Shown here: piece by piece, positions 1 through 8,867 of the stretch
Numbering within the stretch: position 1 is the stretch's first letter
How the letters are laid out: every line of letters begins with the position of its first letter
Source of the DNA: Cyclobacteriaceae bacterium
GTDB taxonomy: Bacteria; Bacteroidota; Bacteroidia; Cytophagales; Cyclobacteriaceae
Direction of reading: 5' to 3'
NCBI GenBank assembly: GCA_019638275.1
Contig: JAHBUC010000002.1
Span: 434,001 to 498,000 of the forward strand
Length of the DNA stretch: 64,000 bases
The notes under the pieces: model-generated
What the model saw: only the letters and a program-made list of their open reading frames with translations
The model's database searches: none
What the model was told of the DNA's origin: nothing
Program-made: the position numbers and the translations under genes

Positions 1-1
1 A

Positions 2-931
2 GAGAGAAACTTCCCGTTTGATGAGTTGTACTTAGTGGCCTCTGCCAAATCGGTAGGGCAAAAAATTTCCTTTAAAGGAAAAGAATACGAGATCAAAAGC
101 ATTGAAGAAGCTTGCAAGCTGGCTCCAGACATCGCTATTTTCTCAGCGGGTGGAAGCACGTCATTGGAATGGGCGCCCCGTTTTGCTGAAATGGGTAGCA
201 TTGTCATCGACAATTCTTCGGCCTGGCGGATGGATCCAACCAAGAAACTGATCGTTCCCGAAATCAACGGGCACGAGCTTATGATTGATGACCGCATCAT
301 CGCCAACCCGAATTGCTCCACGATTCAAATGGTGATGGCGCTTGCCCCGCTACATGTTAAATATAAGTTGAAACGCATTGTTGTTTCTACTTACCAGTCG
401 GTAACGGGTACCGGTAAGGATGCTGTGCAACAGCTGAATGATGAGCGTGCGGGAGTGAAGGGCAATAAAGTATATCCGCACAAAATTGATATGAATGCGT
501 TGCCACATATTGACGTGTTTTTGGATAACGGATATACCAAGGAAGAAATGAAAATGGTTAACGAAACCCGTAAAATTCTGGGTGACCAAACCATTGCCGT
601 TACCTCAACTACCGTGCGTGTTCCTACCATTGGTGGGCATGCTGAGGCGGTGAACGCAGAGTTCCACCACGACTTCACATGCAGCGAAGCGCGCGCAATT
701 CTGGCCAACACTCCGGGAATTATTGTCCAGGACGATCCGAAAAACAACATCTACCCCATGCCGATCAACGCACAGGGGCGTGATGAGGTATTTGTTGGTC
801 GAATTCGCAGAGATGAATCGCAACCCAACACGCTTAACTTGTGGATTGTAGCTGACAACCTACGCAAAGGCGCAGCTACTAATGCGGTGCAGATTGCTGA
901 GTTTATGTTGGAGAAGAGTTTAGTATATTGA
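2..931 (+). CDS. asd: Aspartate-semialdehyde dehydrogenase, 5' end cut by the window
   Basis: Asd reduces aspartyl phosphate to aspartate semialdehyde with NADPH in the cytoplasm, the branch point to lysine, threonine, methionine and diaminopimelate. The reading frame is open from base 2 (ERNFPFDELYLVASAKS), so the gene starts before the window; the roughly 20 missing residues would carry the glycine-rich nucleotide loop. The catalytic cysteine lies in ANPNCSTIQM and the active-site histidine region in TIGGHAEAVNAEF. The C-terminus, GRIRRDESQPNTLNLW followed by DNLRKGAATNAVQIAE, is typical of the family. About 309 residues are visible, against roughly 330 for a full protein. A TTG at 26 is not the true start because homologous sequence continues upstream of it. 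A terminator follows directly. Confidence 0.95.
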   Translation, partial: ERNFPFDELYLVASAKSVGQKISFKGKEYEIKSIEEACKLAPDIAIFSAGGSTSLEWAPRFAEMGSIVIDNSSAWRMDPTKKLIVPEINGHELMIDDRIIANPNCSTIQMVMALAPLHVKYKLKRIVVSTYQSVTGTGKDAVQQLNDERAGVKGNKVYPHKIDMNALPHIDVFLDNGYTKEEMKMVNETRKILGDQTIAVTSTTVRVPTIGGHAEAVNAEFHHDFTCSEARAILANTPGIIVQDDPKNNIYPMPINAQGRDEVFVGRIRRDESQPNTLNLWIVADNLRKGAATNAVQIAEFMLEKSLVY

Positions 932-956
932 TTTGCCTATCGATTTAAACATAAAG

Positions 957-979
957 AAGCCGAAGTGATTCGGCTTTTT
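957..979. terminator. Bidirectional intrinsic terminator between asd and the BaiN-like gene
   Basis: An 8-bp stem, AAGCCGAA and TTCGGCTT, around a GTGA loop is followed by TTTTTATTTT on the + strand and preceded by an A-rich stretch. It sits between two convergent genes and overlaps the minus-strand stop codon at 978, so it can serve both. Confidence 0.75.
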
Positions 980-2198
980 ATTTTCCAGCAATTTTCTGTG
1001 CCGCTACCCACGCGGTCGTCCATGCTGCCTGAAAATTAAACCCACCGGTTTCACCATCCAGGTTCAACACTTCGCCCGCAAAAAATAAACCGGGTGTCTT
1101 TTTGCTTTCCATCGTTTCAATGTTCACTTCGGTCAGATCGACTCCTCCACATGTCACAAACTCTTCTTTATAGGTTGTTTTGCCTTTCATGTGAAACGTA
1201 CAGCGGATAAGCTGTTCGGTCAACTTATTTATCTGACGGTTACTCATCTCTCCCCAAACTTTGCTCTCCTCTATTTCTGATTCTTCGCACAGTTTAATCC
1301 ACAAGCGATTGGGTAATTTAAATTGGGCTTCATTGTATACTTTCAATTTCGGTCGTGCTTGCTTTAAAGATAATAACATGGTGCGAACCTCTTCTTCCTT
1401 CACATCACCGATCCAACTTACCAAAACCGTAAACTCATATTTCTTTTCATGAAGCCACTCAGCCGCCCAGGCCGAAAGTTTAATCACAGCCGGGCCGCTT
1501 AATCCCCAATGCGTTATCAACACCGGACCTGCTTGTGAAAATTTAGTGCCCGCAATTTTTACCAATGCCTGATCAACAGAAACGCCCATTAATGGTACAA
1601 ACCGTTTCGATGAATCATTGAATGTAAACAGCGAAGGAACGAGTGGTGTTATCGCATGACCAGCATCTTCAAGCCATTGATAAGATTCGCGCTGCGGATG
1701 GCCACCAGTTGCGACCAAAATTTTTCGTGCGTAAAGTTTTTCTCCGATTTGTGTGGTTACACACAGTCCGTCTTGTGTCTGCTCAAGTTTAGCGGCAGTA
1801 GTGTGCTGCCTGATTTCAATTTTCAATTTCGTTGCTTCTTGTAAAAAACAGTCAATGATCGTTTGTGATGAATCTGTAATTGGAAACATCCTTCCGTCTG
1901 GCTCCGCTTTTAATGCTATGCCTCTTTCCGCAAACCAGTCTACCACATCTTTTGTCTGAAATTTTTGAAACAGCGAGCGGAGCATTTTTTCGCCTCGCGG
2001 ATAGTGGTGCGCCAATGCCTTGGGCTGAAACTCATGGTGCGTAACATTGCATCTCCCTCCACCCGAAACTTTTACTTTCGCCAACAGTTTGGATGACTTT
2101 TCCAGGATCAGCACGTTCATGCCGGCTTTGATCGAGGCCGCCTGAATTGCCCCGAAAAAACCCGCTGCACCTCCACCAACTACAATCAAATCAAACAT
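978..2198 (-). CDS. BaiN/YhiN (HI0933) family FAD-dependent oxidoreductase
   Basis: A 406-residue flavoprotein of the HI0933/YhiN/BaiN family. The N-terminal dinucleotide-binding motif is VVGGGAAGFFGAI, followed at about residue 45 by the family signature VSGGGRCNVTH, and near the C-terminus by FFAGEVLNLDGETGGFNFQ, which closes the FAD site. A second glycine pair (ATGGHPQ) is near residue 165. BaiN members act on bile acid intermediates in gut clostridia, but most bacterial homologues have no assigned substrate, so only a general oxidoreductase call is justified. Full length. It is convergent with asd and has no operon partner here. Confidence 0.9.
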   Translation of the reverse strand: MFDLIVVGGGAAGFFGAIQAASIKAGMNVLILEKSSKLLAKVKVSGGGRCNVTHHEFQPKALAHHYPRGEKMLRSLFQKFQTKDVVDWFAERGIALKAEPDGRMFPITDSSQTIIDCFLQEATKLKIEIRQHTTAAKLEQTQDGLCVTTQIGEKLYARKILVATGGHPQRESYQWLEDAGHAITPLVPSLFTFNDSSKRFVPLMGVSVDQALVKIAGTKFSQAGPVLITHWGLSGPAVIKLSAWAAEWLHEKKYEFTVLVSWIGDVKEEEVRTMLLSLKQARPKLKVYNEAQFKLPNRLWIKLCEESEIEESKVWGEMSNRQINKLTEQLIRCTFHMKGKTTYKEEFVTCGGVDLTEVNIETMESKKTPGLFFAGEVLNLDGETGGFNFQAAWTTAWVAAQKIAGK

Positions 2199-2289
2199 GC
2201 CGACAAATTAGTTTTTCTTGTGAACATGTGTCGACCGATCACACTTTTACTTTCGATCCTGATCCCTTTACCTTACTTTTAGATCAGTT

Positions 2290-2814
2290 ATGAAAACAGT
2301 CAGCATTTACTTCTTTCTTCTTAGCGCTTTTCTGTCATTTGGTCAAAAGCAAGTAACAAATGAGGAGGGAGGTTATCACATTACCATTCCCGATTCATGG
2401 GGCGTGAAAAAAGAAGCAACGGTTACGGATGTATACTCTCCGGATGAAGGGGGCCAGGATGTGTGGCAGGAGTACCTCGGCATCAGCACCGGTGAGGCGA
2501 ACGGCCTCTCCCTTGATGAAGCTTTCGACTACTATATCAAAACAGATTTTCCAGATTACTATCCGAATTTTAGTGTTATCAATTCAGGCAAGGAAACCGT
2601 TAGCGGGTTGCCCGTACGCTGGGCCCTTTGTTCATATCGTGCCGATGGCGCTGCAAACAATGAAAGTAAGTCGGCTGTGATTTACAACCTCTTCTACCTA
2701 TTTCTCAAAGGTGATGTGCTATACTTTTTAAACGGTATTGCTGTGGAAAGTGAGTACCCGCGGTTTGAGGAACCGTTTCGTCAAATTGCCCGGTCATTTT
2801 CCGTTTCAAAGTGA
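2290..2814 (+). CDS. Secreted protein of unknown function, possible PsbP/DcrB-like fold
   Basis: 174 residues, starting with a signal peptide (MKTVSIYFFLLSAFLSFGQ, cleavage probably after SFG). The mature part begins GGYHITIPDSWG and ends FEEPFRQIARSFSVSK. This arrangement, a short beta strand with a tryptophan at the start and a last helix reading FxxIxxSF, recalls PsbP/DcrB-type small exported proteins. That likeness is by eye only. Predicted location is the periplasm or outside. The next gene starts inside its stop codon (GTGA overlap at 2811-2814), so the two are probably co-transcribed. Confidence 0.75.
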   Translation: MKTVSIYFFLLSAFLSFGQKQVTNEEGGYHITIPDSWGVKKEATVTDVYSPDEGGQDVWQEYLGISTGEANGLSLDEAFDYYIKTDFPDYYPNFSVINSGKETVSGLPVRWALCSYRADGAANNESKSAVIYNLFYLFLKGDVLYFLNGIAVESEYPRFEEPFRQIARSFSVSK

Positions 2815-4013
2815 TCCCGCGTATTGCTTCTGAAGTTGTGCAGCAATACATCTTCGATCACGAACACGAAGATGAACGCAAGCTTGCGCTTAGTAAAAAA
2901 GAGATCTTAGGTATACCCCCAGCCGTATTGGCTGAGCAAATTCGTGGAAGAAAGAAAACCAAAGAAAAACTTCCATCTTATTATCACACACGAGGAATTG
3001 TCTATCCTCCGGGAATTAATCTTGAGCAATGCTCCTCCGAACAAACCGCAGCTTTCAAAGTAACCATTATTCAAAAACGCCTGGGCACCAAACTGCCTTT
3101 GTGTGCCGACTTAACCGGTGGATTTGGAATTGACTCGCTCTTCTTCAGTAAAATTTGCAACACAGTGCATGCGGTTGATCCAAATGAAAGCCTGCTTGAA
3201 ATTGCGAAGCATAATCATACCCTTCTGGGGGCCACAAACATTTTTTATCACAGCATAACAGCTGAAAATTTTTTGCTGCAAAGCGAGGGTAGATTTGATT
3301 TCATTTATATTGATCCTTCGCGCAGGGGAAGTGCCAACCAACGCGTTTTTAAATTTTCAGAATGCGAACCGAACGTTGTTGATTTGTTCGGCCAATTGAT
3401 GAACAAATCCGATGTGGTTTTGGTAAAAGCTTCTCCGCTTGTTGATATTACACAAGGTTTACTGGAGTTGCCGCATGCGCAGCATGTTTACATTGTGTCT
3501 GTAAACAATGAATGTAAAGAGGTGCTTTTTCTGTGCTCATCAAAGGCTGACCAAAAGCCAACAATCCATGCCGTAAACCTGACTCATGCAAAGGTGCATG
3601 AGTTCTTGTTCACCCAGGAAGAGGAAAAGAAATCAACCCCAACATTTTCAGCGCCCTTAACTTACCTATACGAGCCAAATGCCTCCATTCTTAAAGCAGG
3701 CGCATTCAAGCTGATAGCAACCCAATTTAAATTACACAAAGTACATGTGAACACCCACCTATACACCAGTGATGAATTGGTTCCGGATTTTCCCGGCAGG
3801 ATCTTCAGAATAGAAGCCACTGTAAAGCCTGATGTAAAATCCATCAAACTCCATCTTCCCGAAGAAACCGCGAATGTGATTACGCGCAATTATCCGTTGA
3901 CACCCGATACCCTCAGGAAAAAAATCGGCTTGAAAGATGGGGGAGAAAAGTATGTCATTGGGTTTACGGCCATCGGCAAACGGCTGGTAGTTATCGCAAA
4001 CAGACTAGCTTGA
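2811..4013 (+). CDS. Class I SAM-dependent methyltransferase with THUMP-like C-terminal domain
   Basis: A 400-residue protein of the Bacteroidetes family that joins an N-terminal ferredoxin-like region, a Rossmann methyltransferase and a C-terminal THUMP-like domain. Motif I is CADLTGGFGIDSLFF near residue 100, then VHAVDPNESLLEIAKHN binds the SAM ribose, and the catalytic-type motif is FIYIDPSRRG near residue 165. The last 70 residues (FRIEATVKPDVKSIKLH to RLVVIANRLA) form the THUMP-like part. An RNA substrate is likely but not proven. The GTG start at 2811 overlaps the upstream TGA by 4 bases, a translational coupling pattern that decides the start. Confidence 0.85.
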   Translation: MIPRIASEVVQQYIFDHEHEDERKLALSKKEILGIPPAVLAEQIRGRKKTKEKLPSYYHTRGIVYPPGINLEQCSSEQTAAFKVTIIQKRLGTKLPLCADLTGGFGIDSLFFSKICNTVHAVDPNESLLEIAKHNHTLLGATNIFYHSITAENFLLQSEGRFDFIYIDPSRRGSANQRVFKFSECEPNVVDLFGQLMNKSDVVLVKASPLVDITQGLLELPHAQHVYIVSVNNECKEVLFLCSSKADQKPTIHAVNLTHAKVHEFLFTQEEEKKSTPTFSAPLTYLYEPNASILKAGAFKLIATQFKLHKVHVNTHLYTSDELVPDFPGRIFRIEATVKPDVKSIKLHLPEETANVITRNYPLTPDTLRKKIGLKDGGEKYVIGFTAIGKRLVVIANRLA

Positions 4014-4069
4014 TTTTTGCACCTGAACAAATGCTATACAATTGTTATTTTTGTTTTATCATAAATACA

Positions 4070-4276
4070 ATGGCAAAGAAAGCTGTTTTAGTGCCCCTTG
4101 ATAAAAAAGATAATGATCGGATGTGGGCAGATATTAACCGATCAACAGAGGATCGCATTAAGGTCATGTTTGATTTAATGCGAATGGCTTTCATGTTCTC
4201 TAAAGAAAGTCGTGAGGTGAAAAACGAGAAGGATGACCATCTTTGGTGGACCCTTAAACGAATTCGAAATGTTTGA
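4070..4276 (+). CDS. Small protein paired with a nucleotidyltransferase remnant, possible antitoxin
   Basis: 68 residues from the ATG at 4070 (MAKKAVLVPLDKKDNDRMW). An in-frame TTG upstream at 4010 would overlap the previous gene and gives an unlikely cysteine- and tyrosine-rich extension. The protein is charged, has no membrane segment, and ends DDHLWWTLKRIRNV. Its last 8 bases overlap the start of the broken nucleotidyltransferase at 4269, the spacing expected of a two-gene unit. Small proteins of this type commonly sit directly upstream of such nucleotidyltransferases in Bacteroidetes, and an antitoxin or accessory role is inferred from that. The gene itself looks intact although its partner is broken. 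Confidence 0.6.
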   Translation: MAKKAVLVPLDKKDNDRMWADINRSTEDRIKVMFDLMRMAFMFSKESREVKNEKDDHLWWTLKRIRNV

Positions 4277-4731
4277 GGAAGAACTTCGAAAACTGTGTGT
4301 GTTCCTGAATGAGCAAGTTGTTGAGTATTTATTTATTGGAGGATACGGTAGTAAACTTTCATGGATTTCAAAGAGCAACTGTTGACCTGGATATTTAGTA
4401 CAATCCAGCAAAACAAAACTTCGATAAGCTGATAAAAGCCATTAAATCTTTTGGCTTCGAAGTTCCTTCTGAATTAGAACAAGCAAACTTTGAAAATGCC
4501 TTCATTCGGTTACCTATTGGAGAAATGAAAATTGAATTAATGGGAAAAATCGATGGAAAGTTCTCCTTTGAAGAAGCCTGTCTGGCGGCTGTTGGAACAT
4601 CTTTTCGAGAGGTTCCGGTAAAAGTAATAAGCTATGAGTTCCTTATTGAAAACAAGATTATGTCAAGAAGGCCAAAAGATATACTTGACATACAGGAGTT
4701 GGAGAAGCGTAAAAATTTAAATCGTGGATAA
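4269..4731 (+). pseudogene. Nucleotidyltransferase (AbiEii/DUF6036-like), frameshifted and with a nonsense codon
   Basis: Reading from ATG 4269 gives MFEEELRKLCVFLNEQ, then EYLFIGGY, and then loses homology. From 4348 a different frame (+1) continues VVNFHGFQRATVDLDI, meets an in-frame TAG at 4396-4398, and then runs YNPAKQNFDKLIKAIKSFGF to the stop at 4731. Joined, the pieces form the pattern IGGY...HGxxRxTxDLDI(W)YN of the nucleotidyltransferase fold, with the two catalytic aspartates in DLD. So there is one frameshift near 4347 and one stop where the family usually has tryptophan (TGG to TAG). Two independent lesions argue for true decay rather than a sequencing error. Related enzymes serve as toxins or phage-defence factors. 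Confidence 0.75.
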
Positions 4732-4736
4732 TTTTC

Positions 4737-4928
4737 CTAGTTGACCAGCAACAAACTCAAATAAACCACATAGCTCAACAACGCTACGCTACCATAAACC
4801 TTAATCACCTTTCTTCTGTTCTGCACATCTTCCCACCACAATAGCAACCAGGGTTTAAACAAGCCCGCCACCATAAACATCAAACTGGCCAGGCTCATCA
4901 ATAAAAAGAACAGGCATACATTGTCCAT
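4737..4928 (-). CDS. Small membrane protein of unknown function
   Basis: 63 residues with two hydrophobic helices: residues 4-30 (CLFFLLMSLASLMFMVAGLF) and residues 45-62 (GSVALLSYVVYLSLLLV). They are separated by a polar loop PWLLLWWEDVQNRRKVIKVYG. The loop resembles the LIKPxxVLxW...RxKVxxxYG pattern found in several small bacterial membrane proteins, which supports a real gene. It is convergent with the pseudogene and divergent from mfd. Function unknown. Confidence 0.6.
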   Translation of the reverse strand: MDNVCLFFLLMSLASLMFMVAGLFKPWLLLWWEDVQNRRKVIKVYGSVALLSYVVYLSLLLVN

Positions 4929-4961
4929 GTATTAAAAGTAAGGATTTTTCAGCATGTGCTT

Positions 4962-4992
4962 TTTGATGCAGGTGTGCATAGGCTTACCTTTA
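4962..4992 (+). promoter_or_regulatory. Bacteroidetes-type promoter of mfd
   Basis: TTTG at 4962-4965, then exactly 19 bases, then TACCTTTA at 4985-4992. This matches the phylum -33/-7 consensus TTTG-N19-TAnnTTTG except for the last base. It lies inside the longest open frame of mfd and therefore argues that translation starts downstream of it. Confidence 0.55.
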
Positions 4993-5018
4993 CGCCTCGC
5001 TTACGCGGCTTTTTGATT

Positions 5019-8000
5019 TTGAAGGCGAATGAGTTTCTGAATCTGTACTGCGCGGATGGTTTGGTAAAGACCGTAGCCGCAGGGATAGCTGCGCAAAACC
5101 CACACATTCGGATTAAAGGATTGGCCGGCAGCCTAGATGCCGTGCTGGTGGCAGCCTCGTTTGCGCTGCATCCGCAGGATTACCTGATTGTGCTACAGGA
5201 TAGGGAAGAAGCTGCCTATTTTCAAAATGACTTGCAGAGTTTGTTGGGGCAGGAGATTCTGATGTTCCCCATGTCGTACAAGCGGCCGTATGAATTTGAC
5301 GAAACCGAAAACGCCAACATTCTGATGCGAACCGAAGTGCTCAATGCACTTGCGGCTAAAACCACACCGCTGCTGATTGTTACCTACCCGGAAGCCTTGC
5401 CCGAAAAGGTAATCAACAAACGCTCGCTTTCTTCCAATACCTTTTCGGTTAAAAAAGGTGAGCGGCTCGACATTGCCTTTCTTGAGGAGTTTCTTCACGG
5501 CTACGATTTCGAAAAAACCGACTTCGTATATGAGCCGGGACAGTTCGCGGTGCGCGGAGGAATTATCGATGTATTTTCGTTTGCGCACGAATATCCATAT
5601 AGAATTGAGTTATTCGGTGATGAAGTGGACAGCATCCGCTCGTTTGATCCGGGTTCACAACTTTCTGTGGAGGCTGTTGACTCCATTAACATTCTTCCGG
5701 ATGTACAAACCCGCCTGATGCAGGAGGAACGTCAATCCTTTCTTGAATTTATTCCACACGAAACACGCATCTGGTTTAAAGATGTGCAGCTAGCGGTGGA
5801 TGTTGTACAAAAATCTTTTGAAAAAGTTACCACCTCGTTTCATAAAGTAGTTGGAGTAAGTAACGCACAGGTCATTCTTAGTCCGGAAAAACTTTTTGAT
5901 GATGGTGACGCCTTTGAAAAACTACTTTCTGGTTTTACCCAAATTGAATTTGGAAATCGTTTCGTGTTGGAGAATCCTGTAATCTACGAATGGACTTCAT
6001 CCGCACAGCCGACTTTCAACAAAAATTTTGAATTGCTGGCCAACAACCTGGTGGATCATCAGTCGCAAGGCTATGTAAATTTTATGGCTGCCGATGTGCC
6101 CAGGCAGCTTGACCGCCTTCGCGGAATTTTTGAAGAGATCTATCCGGAACTTCACTTCACCGGTCTGGAATTTTCACTTCGGCAAGGGTTTGTTGATTCT
6201 TCCTTAAAATTTCTTTGCTATACCGATCACCAGATCTTTGAACGTTTTCACCGCTACCGGGCTCGGGAAAAATTTTCAAAATCAAAAGCACTAACGCTTC
6301 GTGAATTGCAAGCACTCCAACCCGGAGATTTTGTAACGCACATCGACTACGGCATTGGAAAGTTTGCCGGCCTTGAAAAAAAGGAGGTTAACGGACATGA
6401 GCAAGAAGCCATCCGGCTGGTGTATCGCGATGATGATATTTTATACGTGAGCATTCACGCATTACATAAAATATCCAAGTATTCAGGGAAAGATGGGGCG
6501 CCTCCGGCCATCAGTAAACTGGGTTCGCAGGAATGGGAAACAAAAAAATCGAAGGCCAAGAAGCGTGTAAAGGATATTGCGAAAGAACTCATTGAGCTTT
6601 ATGCCAAACGCAAAACTGCCCCCGGTTACGCCTTTGCTGCCGACAGTTACTTGCAGGCCGAACTTGAGTCATCTTTCTTATATGATGACACGCCCGACCA
6701 GGCCAAGGCCACCGAAGATGTGAAGCACGACATGCAGCAACCGCACCCGATGGATCGACTGGTGTGCGGTGACGTTGGCTTTGGTAAAACCGAAGTGGCC
6801 ATTCGGGCGGCATTCAAATCTGCTACGGAAGGAAAGCAGGTTGCCGTGCTGGTGCCCACTACCATTCTGGCCATGCAGCACTTCCGCACATTTAAAGACC
6901 GGTTGAGCAATTTTCCTGTATCGATCGAATACATTTCACGATTCCGCACAACGAAGGAAATCAAGGACATCGCTAAAAAAGTAAGTGAAGGAAAGGTTGA
7001 CATTTTGATTGGCACACATAGGATTGTGAGTAAAGATGTGGTATTCAAAGATCTCGGACTTTTGATTGTTGATGAAGAGCAAAAGTTTGGCGTAAAAGTT
7101 AAGGACAGGCTAAAAGAACTTAAGCACAATGTTGATGTGCTTACGCTTACCGCCACACCTATTCCGCGTACCCTTCATTTTTCATTAATGGGCGCTCGCG
7201 ACCTGAGCATCATTGCCACGCCCCCTCCAAACCGGCAACCGGTTACTACGGAACTGCACACCTTCAACGAAACTATTATTCGCGATGCGGTGAGTTTTGA
7301 ATTACGCAGGGGAGGCCAGGTGTTTTTTGTGCACAATCGCGTTAGCGACATTGAAGAAGTTGCCAACATTATTTTCAAACTTGTTCCTGATGCGCGCATT
7401 GGTATTGCACACGGCCAAATGGATGGCGACAAGTTGGAGAAGGTGATGCTGAAATTTATTGATGGCGAATATGATGTGCTGGTTTCCACAAACATCATTG
7501 AGTCGGGGTTGGATATTCCCAACGCCAACACCATCATCATCAATCAGGCGCACATGTTTGGCTTATCTGATCTGCACCAGATGCGCGGACGCGTGGGCCG
7601 ATCGAATAAAAAGGCCTTCTGTTTTTTGCTCACACCTCCTGCCTCCTTGTTAACCTCCGATTCGCGAAAGCGATTGGCATCGCTGGAAGAATTTTCTGAT
7701 TTAGGTGATGGCTTTAAAGTGGCGATGCGCGACCTTGACATTCGGGGAGCTGGTAATTTGCTAGGCGCTGAACAAAGTGGTTTTATTAATGATCTTGGTT
7801 TTGAAACGTACCACAAAATTCTGGATGATGCCATACAGGAATTGAAAGAAACCGTTTTCAAAGATTTGTTTGCTGTTGAGCTTGCCGAAAAGGCGAAGCT
7901 TATCGTTCAGGATTGTGTGATTGAAACCGACCTTGAGATTCTGATTCCCGAAACATACATAAACAACACCAGTGAACGCCTGCAACTCTATGCCCGACTA

Positions 8001-8390
8001 GACAACATCAAAAATGAAGATCAACTGGCAAAGTTCATAACCGAATTGCGCGATCGGTTTGGTGAGTTTCCGGAGTCGGTTCAGGAACTGATCAACTCCG
8101 TTCGTTTGCGCTGGTTGGGTGAACGGGTTGGTTTTGAAAAGCTTTCGCTGAAAGGCGGGAAAATGCGCGGCTACTTTGTTTCAAACAAAGACGAGTACTT
8201 TAACTCGCCCATGTTCAGCAACGTGTTAAAATACGTTCAGGCGCATCCAAGAAATTGTAAACTGCGTGAGCAAACCGGAAAACCCTTGCTCGTGGTTGAC
8301 CCGGTTGAACACGTTAACCAGGCCATTGAGCTATTGCACTACATGAGTGGCTTGGAGTATAAATCGGCCAGCGAAATTTTATCCAGATAG
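5019..8390 (+). CDS. mfd: Transcription-repair coupling factor Mfd
   Basis: Mfd removes stalled RNA polymerase and recruits the UvrABC excision system. Domains in order: UvrB-like N-terminal part; CarD-like polymerase-interacting domain near residue 470 (LQPGDFVTHIDYGIGKFAGL); helicase with Walker A GDVGFGKTEVAIRAAF, DEEQ box (LLIVDEEQKFGV), TATPIPRTL motif, ESGLDIPNANT and QMRGRVGRS; and a C-terminal TRCF domain. The frame is open back to a GTG at 4956, but the family usually begins close to the EFLNLY segment and a promoter lies at 4962-4992, so a TTG at 5019 (or 5013) is preferred. That gives 1123 residues, near the E. coli length. The 3' end overlaps a convergent small gene by 52 bases. 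Confidence 0.95.
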   Translation: MKANEFLNLYCADGLVKTVAAGIAAQNPHIRIKGLAGSLDAVLVAASFALHPQDYLIVLQDREEAAYFQNDLQSLLGQEILMFPMSYKRPYEFDETENANILMRTEVLNALAAKTTPLLIVTYPEALPEKVINKRSLSSNTFSVKKGERLDIAFLEEFLHGYDFEKTDFVYEPGQFAVRGGIIDVFSFAHEYPYRIELFGDEVDSIRSFDPGSQLSVEAVDSINILPDVQTRLMQEERQSFLEFIPHETRIWFKDVQLAVDVVQKSFEKVTTSFHKVVGVSNAQVILSPEKLFDDGDAFEKLLSGFTQIEFGNRFVLENPVIYEWTSSAQPTFNKNFELLANNLVDHQSQGYVNFMAADVPRQLDRLRGIFEEIYPELHFTGLEFSLRQGFVDSSLKFLCYTDHQIFERFHRYRAREKFSKSKALTLRELQALQPGDFVTHIDYGIGKFAGLEKKEVNGHEQEAIRLVYRDDDILYVSIHALHKISKYSGKDGAPPAISKLGSQEWETKKSKAKKRVKDIAKELIELYAKRKTAPGYAFAADSYLQAELESSFLYDDTPDQAKATEDVKHDMQQPHPMDRLVCGDVGFGKTEVAIRAAFKSATEGKQVAVLVPTTILAMQHFRTFKDRLSNFPVSIEYISRFRTTKEIKDIAKKVSEGKVDILIGTHRIVSKDVVFKDLGLLIVDEEQKFGVKVKDRLKELKHNVDVLTLTATPIPRTLHFSLMGARDLSIIATPPPNRQPVTTELHTFNETIIRDAVSFELRRGGQVFFVHNRVSDIEEVANIIFKLVPDARIGIAHGQMDGDKLEKVMLKFIDGEYDVLVSTNIIESGLDIPNANTIIINQAHMFGLSDLHQMRGRVGRSNKKAFCFLLTPPASLLTSDSRKRLASLEEFSDLGDGFKVAMRDLDIRGAGNLLGAEQSGFINDLGFETYHKILDDAIQELKETVFKDLFAVELAEKAKLIVQDCVIETDLEILIPETYINNTSERLQLYARLDNIKNEDQLAKFITELRDRFGEFPESVQELINSVRLRWLGERVGFEKLSLKGGKMRGYFVSNKDEYFNSPMFSNVLKYVQAHPRNCKLREQTGKPLLVVDPVEHVNQAIELLHYMSGLEYKSASEILSR

Positions 8391-8641
8391 GGCTCCAGGC
8401 CGCGCTGTTCTTCAAAGGCATTTATCATTAACACCTTCTGGTATTTGGTGGAATAATAGACCTCAATAAAAAAGTTGTCAGAGTGATATAAGAACACCTT
8501 ACAATCGCCCATTTTTCTATAGGTAAGGTAGTGGCCGTTATACGTTACCAGGTCACATTTCTTCTCAAAAGGCAAAAACCTGAATTCCTGAATAGAAAGC
8601 ATTCCTAAAAATTTGAAAGGCATATAAAAATTCCATGCCAT
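8339..8641 (-). CDS. Conserved-looking small protein of unknown function
   Basis: About 100 residues, no signal peptide or membrane helix. It has balanced aromatic and charged composition (YNGHYLTYRKMGDCKVFLYH, then FFIEVYYSTKYQKVLMINAF), which looks like a compact alpha/beta protein rather than a chance frame. Its 3' end overlaps the 3' end of mfd on the other strand. The start may be the first ATG (8641) or the methionine in MPFKF a few codons later. I do not recognise the family. Confidence 0.55.
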   Translation of the reverse strand: MAWNFYMPFKFLGMLSIQEFRFLPFEKKCDLVTYNGHYLTYRKMGDCKVFLYHSDNFFIEVYYSTKYQKVLMINAFEEQRGLEPYLDKISLADLYSKPLM

Positions 8642-8867
8642 CAGTTTGACACCGGCTAAATGCCATTGAACGGGTGTTTTTGGTTACTTGTCGGGCGAGG
8701 TTCTTCCGCTTTTGGGATTAGACTATCTCAAAACAATACCGGTGCCGTAAAGGCGTTCTTACGTGACCTTTGGTATTGGATTAATGATTTATGAATAAAA
8801 TTGCTTCTGCTTGGAAAACATGTATTTATGTATCTATATTAGCAGTTGCTTTAAAATCAATGTTACA

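Noticed and set aside
391-750. Open frame on the minus strand within asd
   Set aside because: It is a shadow of the asd coding frame with no homology-like motifs; similar shadows at 6647-7156, 23505-23909 and 49297-49809 were left out.
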